NCBI RefSeq assembly: GCF_002079055.1
Contig: NC_047491.1
Coordinates: forward strand, 434,001-498,000
Direction of reading: 5' to 3'
DNA length: 64,000 bases
DNA from: Saccharomyces paradoxus
Lineage: Eukaryota; Ascomycota; Saccharomycetes; Saccharomycetales; Saccharomycetaceae
The notes under the pieces: model-generated
Seen by the model: only the letters and a program-made list of their open reading frames with translations
What the model was told of the DNA's origin: nothing
The model's database searches: none
Shown here: positions 37,205 through 47,002 of the stretch, piece by piece
Layout: each line of letters starts with the position of its first letter
Position numbering within the stretch: position 1 is the stretch's first letter
Made by a program: the position numbers and the translations under genes

Positions 37205-38413
37205 ATGTTCAAACTCACCTCTCGACTCGTCACGTCCAGGTTTGCCGCCTCTTCTAGACTGGCCACCGCTCGCACCATAGTTTCGCCTCGACCCTTTCCG
37301 TCATGGATCTCTTTTCAGGCTAAGAGATTCAATTCGACAGGCTCAAATGCCAATGATATCTCGGAAATTCAAACCCAGTTGCCCTCCATCGATGAGCTAA
37401 CCGCTTCGCCCCCCTCTCTTTCCGCTTCCACTTCGGACCTTATCGCTAATACGACCCAAACTGTGGGCGAATTGTCCTCCCATATAGGCTATCTAAATAG
37501 CATCGGCTTGGCCCAAACCTGGTACTGGCCCTCCGACATTATCCAACACGTCTTGGAGGCCGTTCACGTTTACTCTGGGTTGCCTTGGTGGGGAACCATC
37601 GCCGCCACCACCATTCTCATTCGATGTCTCATGTTTCCCCTCTATGTCAAGTCCTCTGACACTGTTGCCAGGAATTCCCATATCAAGCCCGAGCTGGACG
37701 CCTTAAATAATAAGCTGATGTCCACTACGGATTTGCAACAGGGTCAACTAGTCGCTATGCAGAGAAAAAAACTGCTTTCTTCGCACGGTATTAAGAACAG
37801 ATGGCTGGCCGCACCCATGCTACAAATTCCAATAGCTCTCGGGTTTTTCAATGCTTTGAGACACATGGCTAATTATCCAGTAGATGGGTTCGCTAATCAA
37901 GGTGCCGCCTGGTTTACAGACTTGACTCAAGCAGACCCTTACTTAGGTTTACAAGTAATTACTGCCGCGGTATTCATCTCGTTTACAAGGCTGGGTGGTG
38001 AGACCGGTGCTCAACAATTCAGTTCCCCTATGAAGCGTCTTTTCACCATTCTACCGATCATTTCTATACCGGCCACAATGAACTTATCATCCGCCGTGGT
38101 TCTTTACTTCGCCTTTAATGGTGCCTTCTCCGTCTTACAGACACTCATTCTAAGAAACAAATGGGTTCGTTCCAAACTGAAGATAACGGATGTAGCTAAA
38201 CCAAGGGCACCTATTGCTGGCGCTTCCTCTACGGAGAATATGGGCATCTTCCAATCTTTAAAGCATAACATTCAAAAGGCAAGAGACCAGGCGGAAAGAA
38301 GGCAATTGATGCAAGATAATGAGAAAAAATTACAAGAAAGCTTCAAGGAGAAAAGACAGAATTCCAAGATCAAAATCGTCCACAAATCAAACTTCATTAA
38401 TAACAAAAAATAA
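37205..38413 (+). CDS. OXA1: Mitochondrial inner-membrane insertase Oxa1
   Basis: 402 residues from the ATG at 37205, the S. cerevisiae length; another in-frame ATG lies one codon upstream (37202) and may be the one used. YidC/Oxa1/Alb3 insertase: it inserts mitochondrially encoded Cox1-3 and others co-translationally. An Arg/Ser-rich presequence is followed by an acidic intermembrane segment, five membrane segments (first near WGTIAATTILIRCLMFPLYV, last near LSSAVVLYFAFNGAFSVLQT), and a basic matrix coiled-coil tail (about 320-402) that binds the ribosome. Differences from S288C are mostly in the presequence. Confidence 0.98.
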   Translation: MFKLTSRLVTSRFAASSRLATARTIVSPRPFPSWISFQAKRFNSTGSNANDISEIQTQLPSIDELTASPPSLSASTSDLIANTTQTVGELSSHIGYLNSIGLAQTWYWPSDIIQHVLEAVHVYSGLPWWGTIAATTILIRCLMFPLYVKSSDTVARNSHIKPELDALNNKLMSTTDLQQGQLVAMQRKKLLSSHGIKNRWLAAPMLQIPIALGFFNALRHMANYPVDGFANQGAAWFTDLTQADPYLGLQVITAAVFISFTRLGGETGAQQFSSPMKRLFTILPIISIPATMNLSSAVVLYFAFNGAFSVLQTLILRNKWVRSKLKITDVAKPRAPIAGASSTENMGIFQSLKHNIQKARDQAERRQLMQDNEKKLQESFKEKRQNSKIKIVHKSNFINNKK

Positions 38414-38525
38414 ATAAAGGCTCTATATCTCTCTGTAAATATAAAAATATAAAACTCGAAACCTCGATAGGCACGACCAAATTTTCTTTCAGTGGTGGAA
38501 TGCATGCATTTACCACAGACATCGT

Positions 38526-41500
38526 TTATTGCTTAAAATAATCATTCGGATTCTTGATAAAATCTTGCAGGATCGTCTGAACTGCGCCTAATCTGGACCC
38601 CATGCTATTGGCTAAATCTTCTTGGTTTATAAAACTCATGGAAAACACAATAGCTAAGTTTGACGCATCCATTTTATTATTTACAACATGCTGGTGCACT
38701 TTATTCAGATGAAATACGATTCTTTTCAAAGTTTGATAATAACATGTAGGTAACTTTTGGAGTAACTCATTCATCATTCTCTTGTATTCTTCATTTACCA
38801 TTGCATGTGCTTTATACTTGATGGCCAAATCGGTAAAATCATTTACCATAGCATGAGAAAACAAGGAGTCTGGTAACTCTCTTAAATACATCTTGAAACA
38901 CCCTGCAATAGCATTCACTTCAAACCATCTATCATCTTCTAATGTAAAGGAATTATCAGTTGCGCCTTCTTCGTCAAATGCGTTCTTCAATGCATTTATA
39001 CTGCCGATTGAACCAGGAATTCTGTACAACCCCACTTCATCTAGCCCACGTAGCTCAACCTCCTCTAATAATTTCACAACAATTGTAGGTATCAAAGTGT
39101 TCTCTCTTTCACAAACGTCTTCTAATGGTACCCCAAAAATTTTATTATGGGTTTTACCTTTATATTTTTTCGAATGGAATGAGAATCTTTTAGAAGCCTT
39201 GATCATTTTGATCCATTCGCTGAGGTCATTAGAGCTAGCCGTTTGAATCAGATATTCGTGGCCATTTTGCATAACTATCTTAAATGCATAATAGTAGGCT
39301 GGAATATTCCTATGATTAATTATTTCCATTATTGATTTGATTTCAAACGTCTTTAAACTATAACTAGGTTTCAAGTCGTGTAGCTGCATGGAATCGACCT
39401 CTGGAAGTATAGTTGGTAAAATGGATTTGTTACTTGAAACTTCTTGTGCCAATATACTGTTTAATGAATAATTAGAACTTGATGTGTTGAATCCACCGAT
39501 TGAAAATGGTCTCCTGAAAAACCCACCGATTTTTTTACTAACACCATTGTGGCTGGAATTTGATACTACTGATGATCTACTTGTGGAGAATGACGCTCTT
39601 GAATCTCTCCTATTCCTTGCCGAATTACTATTTTCCATAACACTGACTAGAGAAGATGTTTGAGCGGTATTCTTATTGATACTATAGTTATGGTCGTTGT
39701 CACCATGATTACCAGGGATAATAACTGACTTTCTGTTTTTCTTCGGAACGGCCTGGTGTAAAGCAGCGGAATTCTTCAAGATCTTTTCTTGATCGAGTAA
39801 AACCTCTAATTTTCTAGCTTCTCTCTTGATTTTTTCAATTTCATTGACTAAAATTTCATTAAATATTCCCTGCTCTTGAAACCTCTCCGATACGGCTTCT
39901 GATTCTGATACTTTTTTAGTCTTCTTTCTGTATACTTTATTTAGATCTTCAAAATTATTGAACAGAATACGACCAAAAGTAGTTCTTTTCGACGAATTTT
40001 CGTCACTCAGTTCAAGATCAAGTGGAAGCTCTCTTTCGTTAGGAATTAAATCCAATACGTTGGATATTATGTTGTTAACAAATCTCCTCTTGTCAAAATT
40101 GATAAGTTTTGAATTAGTGATACTCATATTAGGGACAAACTGGGATATTTCTAGTAACCTTGAGATGAACCAACCAGGACAGGGGCATAAATTTTTGCAG
40201 TTTTTGCTGAAGACATCATCGATCTCAATAAACCTCTTTATGTGTACGTCATCTATCTTCTCTAAGACGTTACTGATCGATCTTAGAATTTGGGTTCCTT
40301 TAGTGGTGTCTGAAAGTTTTTCAGAAGCTTTGATCCACGAAAGTTCATAGTTTCTTGACTCTGGTGAGATTATGGCATGCGCAATAGCAGTTTCAATAAA
40401 AGCTGGAATATGTGGACATATAGCATGGGGACTTTCATCTTCCTCTGAATCGAATAAATCTAAACTTCCGTTTTTCCAGCGGATATAATTCAATATTTGT
40501 AAAATAACTTTACAAGTGATTAACCTTTCACTACTGTTCTTGTTGACGTTTGAAATTTCCATAAGGAAAAATGTGGTTAGACTCATGTGCAACTTTACCA
40601 ACAGTTTTATAGATTGGGGTAGTCTTTCAAAAAAAAGACTATCCTTACCACTGTTATCCTTAAGGATCAGTGTAGAAATCCATGTAAAAAGATTGGAAAT
40701 TTCAAACTCGTGCAACTGTAAATATCCAGGGTTTATTAGTTTGCTTGACTTGAAATGTAACGGATAGTTGAAAAAAGAAACTAAAGATTCTTTTGAAAGC
40801 AATTCCAGCTCTTGGAAAAGAACTATCCAATCCTTCTTAGGAACTAAATTGAACTTCTTGGAAATAAAGTTATCCAACTGGTAGATCCACCCCAGTATAT
40901 CTTCATAATTGGTCGAGCGTAATTTTTGGAAAGACCTGATCATGTCATCGTTGAAGGAAGAATCATCAATGATGCTGTTAAGATCTGTAAAGGAGAACGT
41001 ATTAAAGGAATTCAAACTGTCAGTTATTCTCCTCTGGGTCCTATTGACACCGATAGGTCTGTACAGCTGCTTTTGGTATGCTGATTTGATACCATGAAAT
41101 AGGTCAGTTAGCGTAGTCAATAAATTCTCTGTTTCAATCACAAAATTTTCTGATGGGCCTTTCTGTAACTTTGAGTTGGCAATCCGTGTAGGCCATTCAG
41201 TAGATACTTCTTGTTCCATTATTTTTATAATATCCAACAAAGTGGAGTTGCTGGATAAATCGTCCGTGAAGTCAGAGTAGTGATTTTTTACTAAATGTAG
41301 TATAGCTTCAGCGGCGCCGATTTGGATTTTAGCCATATAAATAAGATTTATATTTTCATCATCAGTTACTTTCATATCCCATAGAGGAAAATTTTGGTCG
41401 TATAATGACGAAGAAACCAAATTGGTGTCCTCATTTATCTTCATTTTGGAATCATCATTGCGATCCAAAATCTTGGAAATTGACACGCTGCAACTTTTGG

Positions 41501-44500
41501 CACCAACATACCGTTTTGCCATATTTTCTAATACTGCAGTTGTAGTAGTAAAGCTTTTATAAGTGTTGAAGAATGTTTCTGTGAAAATATCATTGTCCAT
41601 AGTTAGTTTAACGAATGCATAATCTAGTAATCCTATATTATCATCGCAAAGCCCCCTACTAGAATGACTTCTTTGCCTTTGATGATAATAATAATTCTCA
41701 AGGTCTTTAGTATCTACCAACTTCGAGAAGATATTTGTAGTTAATACTAGTAAATCAAAAATCTTTTCTAGTGAAGATGATTTCAATACCACATGAATAA
41801 TGGATTCTTTTAGTGAATCTGATACTTGACCGATATTATTGAAAAAATCCATATTTTCTAAGGTCTTACTCAGTCTTCCAGTGGTATCCATGGAATCTCT
41901 CACCTTTTGGTTTGGAGTAGCGGAATTATTGATGAGCATGGAAGAGTGTTGTGAAAATCTCTTTGGTGTTTCTATAACCATACTAGCAGGACGAGACTTA
42001 CCATCATTATCGTATACAGATTTGAATATCAACTCATCTGATATATGGAACACATCCATATCAATATTAAACACATCTCTGACAGATTTTAATAGCCTTT
42101 GCTTATTTGATTGTTTTGATGACATCTCTTTAATCACCGGACCATCAATTTTTCCAACGCCTGTAACCTTATTATTATCATTGCTTGAGGGCGCACCATC
42201 GTTTGTGAATGAGCCTGTCATCTGGCTGTTAGAAGCTATTGAAATTGGTTCGCTAATTGAAAGTGATTTTGAGAGGCGCGCAGATGATCTTGGAGGAGGT
42301 AACTTTGCATCACTAGCAGCACCCACTAATGTATTCTTAGGGAATAGTGAATAATTTGGAAATAATTCATTGAACAGAATGGGTAAATAACTTCCAGTTA
42401 CTAAAGCGCTTCTTTGAGAACCAATAGTAGAATACGCTTTCTGATCAATTACTGGAGGTTCGTGTTGAACACTTAGTTTCATTATCCCTTCAATATTCAA
42501 CGGAGGTTGTGATAAATGGAATTTCCATAACTGATAAACAACGCTAGTAGGTGAATCATTACCCCTTACATTTTCTGTCGAACTGGTTTTGTTTCTCATA
42601 GAGTCAATCGCCTGTAATCTTTGTTGCCATTTATGAAAAGCGTTCTTCGTTCTATTGATTTTCTTCTCTAAGTACTTGAATTTAGTATCGGATGGCAAAT
42701 CATCAGCATGGATTAGCAAGTCGCCAAAATAGGAAATGACGTTAGATCTTGTAAAATCATCATCCAGATTAGGTGGAGCGAGTATGAAAACACTACTTGT
42801 GGATTTAGATGTCCTTTGTCGCCTCTCTAACTGAATAATGGTAGGAACCCAATCTTTGAAAATAGTTTTCAACGACTGATCAGGAACATATTTCCATGAT
42901 GACGATCTTAGTACGGGAATTGAGCAAATGATAGTTGCGACAGCTAGCCATGATACCATATCTCCTAAATGTTCAAATCTACAGCCAATTTGGACCCATT
43001 TATCTAATAACTCAGCTCTCACTTTTGGAGTCACTTTCTTACTAAATGCAGGATTTGTTGGAAATAAATGTGATACTAGTAGCCTTCCAAGAAAATGGAC
43101 ATTTTGGTCGTTATTGAATACCAGTGGATTTAGTGAAACAATTCTTCGATTTATAAACTTCGAATCATACAGCAGAGAATAGTCAAATTTCGGTGCCCAC
43201 ACTTTATCGAATTTTAAATTGATATGGTGAACTTCATCAGCTAGTGTCCTAACGTCCAAAGACAGGAAATGACTTGGGTCTAATATAATTTCTAATTCAT
43301 GTGTAGATGATGTTGCCATTGGTAGAGATCGACTAAATGCGGTTAGTTTCATTAATTCGTTATGTTTGTTGGCGATTTGAATTTTCAAATTGTTGGAAAT
43401 TTCATCGTTATGCAAAGATATAGTATCTAATAAGGAAATTATAGTCTTGAGCATTGGTTCATCCAGTAAAAACCCCGGAAATACATCAAGGATGGTTTTA
43501 GCGGTTAAAGCTAATCTTTGGGTCATGGAATCATCCACAGCAGGAGTTATATTGTAAAATTGTGTGGAATTACTTGTCAATCTGGATTTATTCTTGGTAA
43601 AAGAAAGACCAAACTGGTTGAATATCTTCAGAAATTTAATAAAATGATCTAGTAAGGGAAACATCAATAAAAGATTAATAACAGTTCTATGAGCCTTTGA
43701 TAATGATTTCTCATTAGATACATCTGAATGCTTTGTGCCAGGATAAAATAGGACCGCGTGACACAAACTTTCTATTGTGCCTGATAAAATTTTACCATCA
43801 TTGTCTAACCTTAAATCTGGGTGTGGGTAGATTTCAGATAAGTATTTTAACTCTAGTGTAATAGGTTCACCCATTTGGTCAAATGGTTGCTTTTGGTGCT
43901 GAGCTTCTGCTTGTGCTTGGCTGTTTGCTTGTTGTTTTTTCTGTTGATGATTTTCATTCGCTATATTACTATTTGAAGCCGGTAAAGTTGGGTCAAAAAA
44001 CTTAATGTTGCTATTCAATCCACTTTTGTAAAGATTGAGCACACAACCTTTCAATTGTGCCCTATAAAGGCGGTAGTCGGGTACCAACATTTGAGGATCT
44101 AAAGCCATGCTGCTTCTCGCTGAGGCTACATCATTGCCACTATTGATAGCCGTACTAGTATTACTATCATCGTTTTTCAAAGACGAACCATCACTCCCAT
44201 AAAATCTGCTTTCCCTGTTTCTAGAATACGCATCATTACGAAGATTTTGAGAGGAGGACGAAGAGGAAGAGGAGGAGGCTGTCATCGAGCTATTATAGTT
44301 TGTTGCTACAGTCTGGCCATGAGATTTATTCACCCATCCGGTCTTGAAAACAGTTGTATCATAGTTTTCAGAGTTTAAGTGGATAACATTCCTTTGCTTT
44401 GGCTCGGTCTCATTGCTATTATTGCTATTGTTGTTGTTGCTATTGTTGTTGTTGCTATTGTTGTTGCCTTTGTTACTAATGCCAGGAGTATTCAAAGATT

Positions 44501-45050
44501 TTTCTAATGCGGTTCCAGTGCTACATCGAGATTGAGGAGGTGATAAAGACGAGGAACGTGAGGGTAGCAATGAGTCTTTCGAATGCGCACTCTTCTTGTA
44601 CGCCATGGGAGTCTCATCCTGGGCATTGGACTTCTGACTAGAAGAATTGCTGATATCATCTTCGGAGCAGACAGACGGAGAGTCGTCTTTCAGCGTAGAG
44701 GCTATGCTTCTGGATGATCTGGTGTTCGTATCGGAATGATACATCCCCAAGTTTACCTGACTAGAACTGGTAGATGCATACTGTTTGGAGGGTGCAAATA
44801 CGGAGCTTTTCCTCTTATCTCTGTTGCTGTCTTCTCCCCTGTGGTGACTGTGTCCCTGACCATGGTGATGGTGGGAATGCATGTATGGAGGAACAGCGTT
44901 TGTCGAGTTCCGAATCGTTTGAGAGGATGATGACGGTGACGACGACGATGCTGTGGACGCAGTAGTTGTCTTTTGCGACGTGGAAGTTGAGCTTGAACTA
45001 GTACTGGTCGTAGAAGATTTCCTGTTCTTAGACCAGAGAAGACCTTTCAT
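38526..45050 (-). CDS. BEM2: Rho GTPase-activating protein Bem2
   Basis: 2174 residues from the ATG at 45048-45050 (S. cerevisiae 2167); the 17 in-frame codons upstream have no ATG. It is a GAP for Rho1 (and Cdc42) and controls bud emergence, cytoskeleton and the morphogenesis checkpoint. The N-terminal 330 or so residues are Ser/Asn-rich and disordered, with a poly-Asn tract coded by an AAC/AAT repeat. A RasGEF-like region lies in the first half. A PH domain lies near residues 1850-1955 and the RhoGAP domain fills the C terminus, with the arginine-finger segment GLYRIPGS. It ends convergently with OXA1, with only 112 bp between. Confidence 0.97.
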   Translation of the reverse strand: MKGLLWSKNRKSSTTSTSSSSTSTSQKTTTASTASSSSPSSSSQTIRNSTNAVPPYMHSHHHHGQGHSHHRGEDSNRDKRKSSVFAPSKQYASTSSSQVNLGMYHSDTNTRSSRSIASTLKDDSPSVCSEDDISNSSSQKSNAQDETPMAYKKSAHSKDSLLPSRSSSLSPPQSRCSTGTALEKSLNTPGISNKGNNNSNNNNSNNNNSNNSNETEPKQRNVIHLNSENYDTTVFKTGWVNKSHGQTVATNYNSSMTASSSSSSSSSQNLRNDAYSRNRESRFYGSDGSSLKNDDSNTSTAINSGNDVASARSSMALDPQMLVPDYRLYRAQLKGCVLNLYKSGLNSNIKFFDPTLPASNSNIANENHQQKKQQANSQAQAEAQHQKQPFDQMGEPITLELKYLSEIYPHPDLRLDNDGKILSGTIESLCHAVLFYPGTKHSDVSNEKSLSKAHRTVINLLLMFPLLDHFIKFLKIFNQFGLSFTKNKSRLTSNSTQFYNITPAVDDSMTQRLALTAKTILDVFPGFLLDEPMLKTIISLLDTISLHNDEISNNLKIQIANKHNELMKLTAFSRSLPMATSSTHELEIILDPSHFLSLDVRTLADEVHHINLKFDKVWAPKFDYSLLYDSKFINRRIVSLNPLVFNNDQNVHFLGRLLVSHLFPTNPAFSKKVTPKVRAELLDKWVQIGCRFEHLGDMVSWLAVATIICSIPVLRSSSWKYVPDQSLKTIFKDWVPTIIQLERRQRTSKSTSSVFILAPPNLDDDFTRSNVISYFGDLLIHADDLPSDTKFKYLEKKINRTKNAFHKWQQRLQAIDSMRNKTSSTENVRGNDSPTSVVYQLWKFHLSQPPLNIEGIMKLSVQHEPPVIDQKAYSTIGSQRSALVTGSYLPILFNELFPNYSLFPKNTLVGAASDAKLPPPRSSARLSKSLSISEPISIASNSQMTGSFTNDGAPSSNDNNKVTGVGKIDGPVIKEMSSKQSNKQRLLKSVRDVFNIDMDVFHISDELIFKSVYDNDGKSRPASMVIETPKRFSQHSSMLINNSATPNQKVRDSMDTTGRLSKTLENMDFFNNIGQVSDSLKESIIHVVLKSSSLEKIFDLLVLTTNIFSKLVDTKDLENYYYHQRQRSHSSRGLCDDNIGLLDYAFVKLTMDNDIFTETFFNTYKSFTTTTAVLENMAKRYVGAKSCSVSISKILDRNDDSKMKINEDTNLVSSSLYDQNFPLWDMKVTDDENINLIYMAKIQIGAAEAILHLVKNHYSDFTDDLSSNSTLLDIIKIMEQEVSTEWPTRIANSKLQKGPSENFVIETENLLTTLTDLFHGIKSAYQKQLYRPIGVNRTQRRITDSLNSFNTFSFTDLNSIIDDSSFNDDMIRSFQKLRSTNYEDILGWIYQLDNFISKKFNLVPKKDWIVLFQELELLSKESLVSFFNYPLHFKSSKLINPGYLQLHEFEISNLFTWISTLILKDNSGKDSLFFERLPQSIKLLVKLHMSLTTFFLMEISNVNKNSSERLITCKVILQILNYIRWKNGSLDLFDSEEDESPHAICPHIPAFIETAIAHAIISPESRNYELSWIKASEKLSDTTKGTQILRSISNVLEKIDDVHIKRFIEIDDVFSKNCKNLCPCPGWFISRLLEISQFVPNMSITNSKLINFDKRRFVNNIISNVLDLIPNERELPLDLELSDENSSKRTTFGRILFNNFEDLNKVYRKKTKKVSESEAVSERFQEQGIFNEILVNEIEKIKREARKLEVLLDQEKILKNSAALHQAVPKKNRKSVIIPGNHGDNDHNYSINKNTAQTSSLVSVMENSNSARNRRDSRASFSTSRSSVVSNSSHNGVSKKIGGFFRRPFSIGGFNTSSSNYSLNSILAQEVSSNKSILPTILPEVDSMQLHDLKPSYSLKTFEIKSIMEIINHRNIPAYYYAFKIVMQNGHEYLIQTASSNDLSEWIKMIKASKRFSFHSKKYKGKTHNKIFGVPLEDVCERENTLIPTIVVKLLEEVELRGLDEVGLYRIPGSIGSINALKNAFDEEGATDNSFTLEDDRWFEVNAIAGCFKMYLRELPDSLFSHAMVNDFTDLAIKYKAHAMVNEEYKRMMNELLQKLPTCYYQTLKRIVFHLNKVHQHVVNNKMDASNLAIVFSMSFINQEDLANSMGSRLGAVQTILQDFIKNPNDYFKQ
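44411..44467 (-). repeat. AAC/AAT trinucleotide repeat in BEM2
   Basis: A GTT/ATT-type triplet tract (read on plus) coding an Asn/Ser-Asn run in the disordered N terminus of Bem2. Such tracts vary in length between strains and partly explain the length difference from the S288C protein. Confidence 0.8.
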
Positions 45051-45521
45051 TAGACTTCTACTTCGTTTTTTGTTCTTTTTGTGTCTATTCAGAAAAGGCA
45101 CGACTACCGTGTGTTCTTTTAAACTGAAACGTTTGCTTATTTGTTCTGTTGGAAAAAATGGGACTGATCTGCAGTATCCTGACTAAAAAAGGAAAAAAAA
45201 AAAATTGCGTGTAGCGGGAACGGGAGAATACGAAATCTGTATATTAAAAATGAAAAAGAATGTTTGAGTAGGCAGACGGTCACCAGTGGCTGCAACGTAG
45301 CTTGCTTCTCTTGTTTTTGTTCTTTGTGCAACAAAAGCCGTCTGATGTCTTGTGTTTCCAGGTTGTTTTCAAGAGCGTGTTTCACCGAGGGGAATATGTT
45401 TCAGGATTCGCGGCGGGAAGATTTTTGCTTGCATTAAAGATTTACTTACTATACAGAATAAATAGAGAAATTGTTAAATGTTATTAAATATACAAGGGAC
45501 CGGCTGAGCGCTTGGTAGCGA
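45051..45521. other. Intergenic BEM2 5' side / MYG1 3' end
   Basis: 471 bp holding the BEM2 promoter and the MYG1 terminator region. It has an A-rich run near 45184-45204. No supported gene. Confidence 0.5.
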
Positions 45522-46538
45522 CTAGGCCAAAGACATTTTAGCCAGTTCGTATACGGCCTCTTTGGTCTTGGCACCACCGATAAAACCTGCCGCATGGATG
45601 AAGATACATCCTGGCACACCGCTCTTGGTGCTCAACTCCTCGTCTCTAAGACCTCTTAGTGGCTCCGGCAAACCTCTTCTAAACTGGAAGGAGGTGGAGT
45701 TGATGGGCACAGTAGACACCCTCCAGGCACCTGAAGAGTCGGTGAAGAGAACAAACTCGATTTTCTTTTCGATGTTCTTCTCTCTTTCTAGCTCGTATAG
45801 ATGCTCCTTCCATGGACAGAACTGGGGAAGGACAATAATCTTGCCGCTCTTATCAACATTCAATCTTCCATCAATTGCTTGCGCTACAAGGGCCTTGGCT
45901 GGCAACCACGATTCACCGTAGCCTTTTACCAATGTGACAAAGACTCCACCGATAAACTCGCTTGCACGAGCAAAGCATTTGTCGAAAGCGCCGTCGGAGG
46001 TGTCCTCGTTCCAGTTAGGATTCATACCTGAAATGATCCCGGGAATGCTGATGGCGTTATCCCTAAAATTGGGTTCCAAGTCTGAATCCTTAGGAATCGT
46101 GTACTTGCTGATACCGTTGTCGTTTGCATCCAGTGCCTCGACAAATTGTTTGTATACCTTGTCATACAGTAGATCCAAATCAGAGTTGCTAGGTTTGTTG
46201 TTCAAAATCGTTTTGATAATGTCGCGACCGTAGTGTTTAAAGATCAGACCAGCACTTGAGAGTTTAGTCTTGTATTTCTCATTGAAAGTCTCGAAAAATC
46301 CACGTTGGTGATGGTCAAAATATTTTACGCCATCATATTGAGCACCGACATCTACTAGAATGTCACTAGCATCCCAGTCCTGAGGGTTTCTTGATCTAAC
46401 CAATTTAGCATCTTTAAATTCGGGTAGCAGCCTTAGCATGTATACCGCCAACGACTCGTCTGCGTGAAATGATCCGGAATGTGTGCATATTTGCTTGGCC
46501 ATCTTGGAATTTAGCTTTACTCTTTTCACGTTATTCAT
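45522..46538 (-). CDS. MYG1: Myg1 family RNA exonuclease (DHH-like)
   Basis: 338 residues, equal to S. cerevisiae YER156C. It belongs to the UPF0160/MYG1 family of the DHH phosphoesterase superfamily; the human orthologue is a 3'-5' RNA exonuclease acting in nucleolus and mitochondria. Metal-site residues are visible: His20, His25 and Asp27 in THSGSFHADES, and the signature Asp75-His76-His77 in YFDHHQRG. It ends with the Gly-rich HAAGFIGGAKTKE segment. Yeast function is known mainly by homology. It is divergent from COG3. Confidence 0.93.
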   Translation of the reverse strand: MNNVKRVKLNSKMAKQICTHSGSFHADESLAVYMLRLLPEFKDAKLVRSRNPQDWDASDILVDVGAQYDGVKYFDHHQRGFFETFNEKYKTKLSSAGLIFKHYGRDIIKTILNNKPSNSDLDLLYDKVYKQFVEALDANDNGISKYTIPKDSDLEPNFRDNAISIPGIISGMNPNWNEDTSDGAFDKCFARASEFIGGVFVTLVKGYGESWLPAKALVAQAIDGRLNVDKSGKIIVLPQFCPWKEHLYELEREKNIEKKIEFVLFTDSSGAWRVSTVPINSTSFQFRRGLPEPLRGLRDEELSTKSGVPGCIFIHAAGFIGGAKTKEAVYELAKMSLA

Positions 46539-47002
46539 GCAGACTCTCTTAGCTGTGCTCTACTCTTTGTTTCCATAATGTCGATAGCCCCAACACTTCA
46601 TTGCTTTCAATCAATTAGACAGAAAATTTTCGCGATTTTCCGTTCCCGTCGCTCGAAGGAAGTGAAAAAACTGGAAAAAAAAATCAATGGAAACTTACCA
46701 TTGAATGGATGTGATACTTCAAAGATCAGAGTACTGCAAGAAAATGTGTACTTATATTGCAGCACAGTATTGAGTCCGAATATTTCGGTGCTCAATCTTG
46801 TAATCCTTGAATACTAGCCGGCCGTGGAATTATGGGTAAAATTAGCATGAAAAATTGAAGCGATGGCTGTAGTTACCCTGCAGAATAACAGTCGTTGTGT
46901 CCTCTACTGTACAAAGAGTCTTGGCTTTATAAACACATAATAAACAATCGTCGCAGGAATTGTGTCACCCCAATATTAACCGCATTATCCACGCCTCTAC
47001 AA
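46539..47002. promoter_or_regulatory. Divergent promoter MYG1 / COG3
   Basis: 464 bp between divergent start codons. The COG3 frame stays open for 36 codons upstream of its ATG, but without another ATG. No specific factor site is called. Confidence 0.5.

Noticed and set aside
45051-45101. 17-codon extension of BEM2
   Set aside because: No ATG in the extension; the known start (Met-Lys-Gly-Leu-Leu) is at 45050.
46895-47002. 36-codon extension of COG3
   Set aside because: No ATG in the extension; the ATG at 47003 gives exactly 801 residues.
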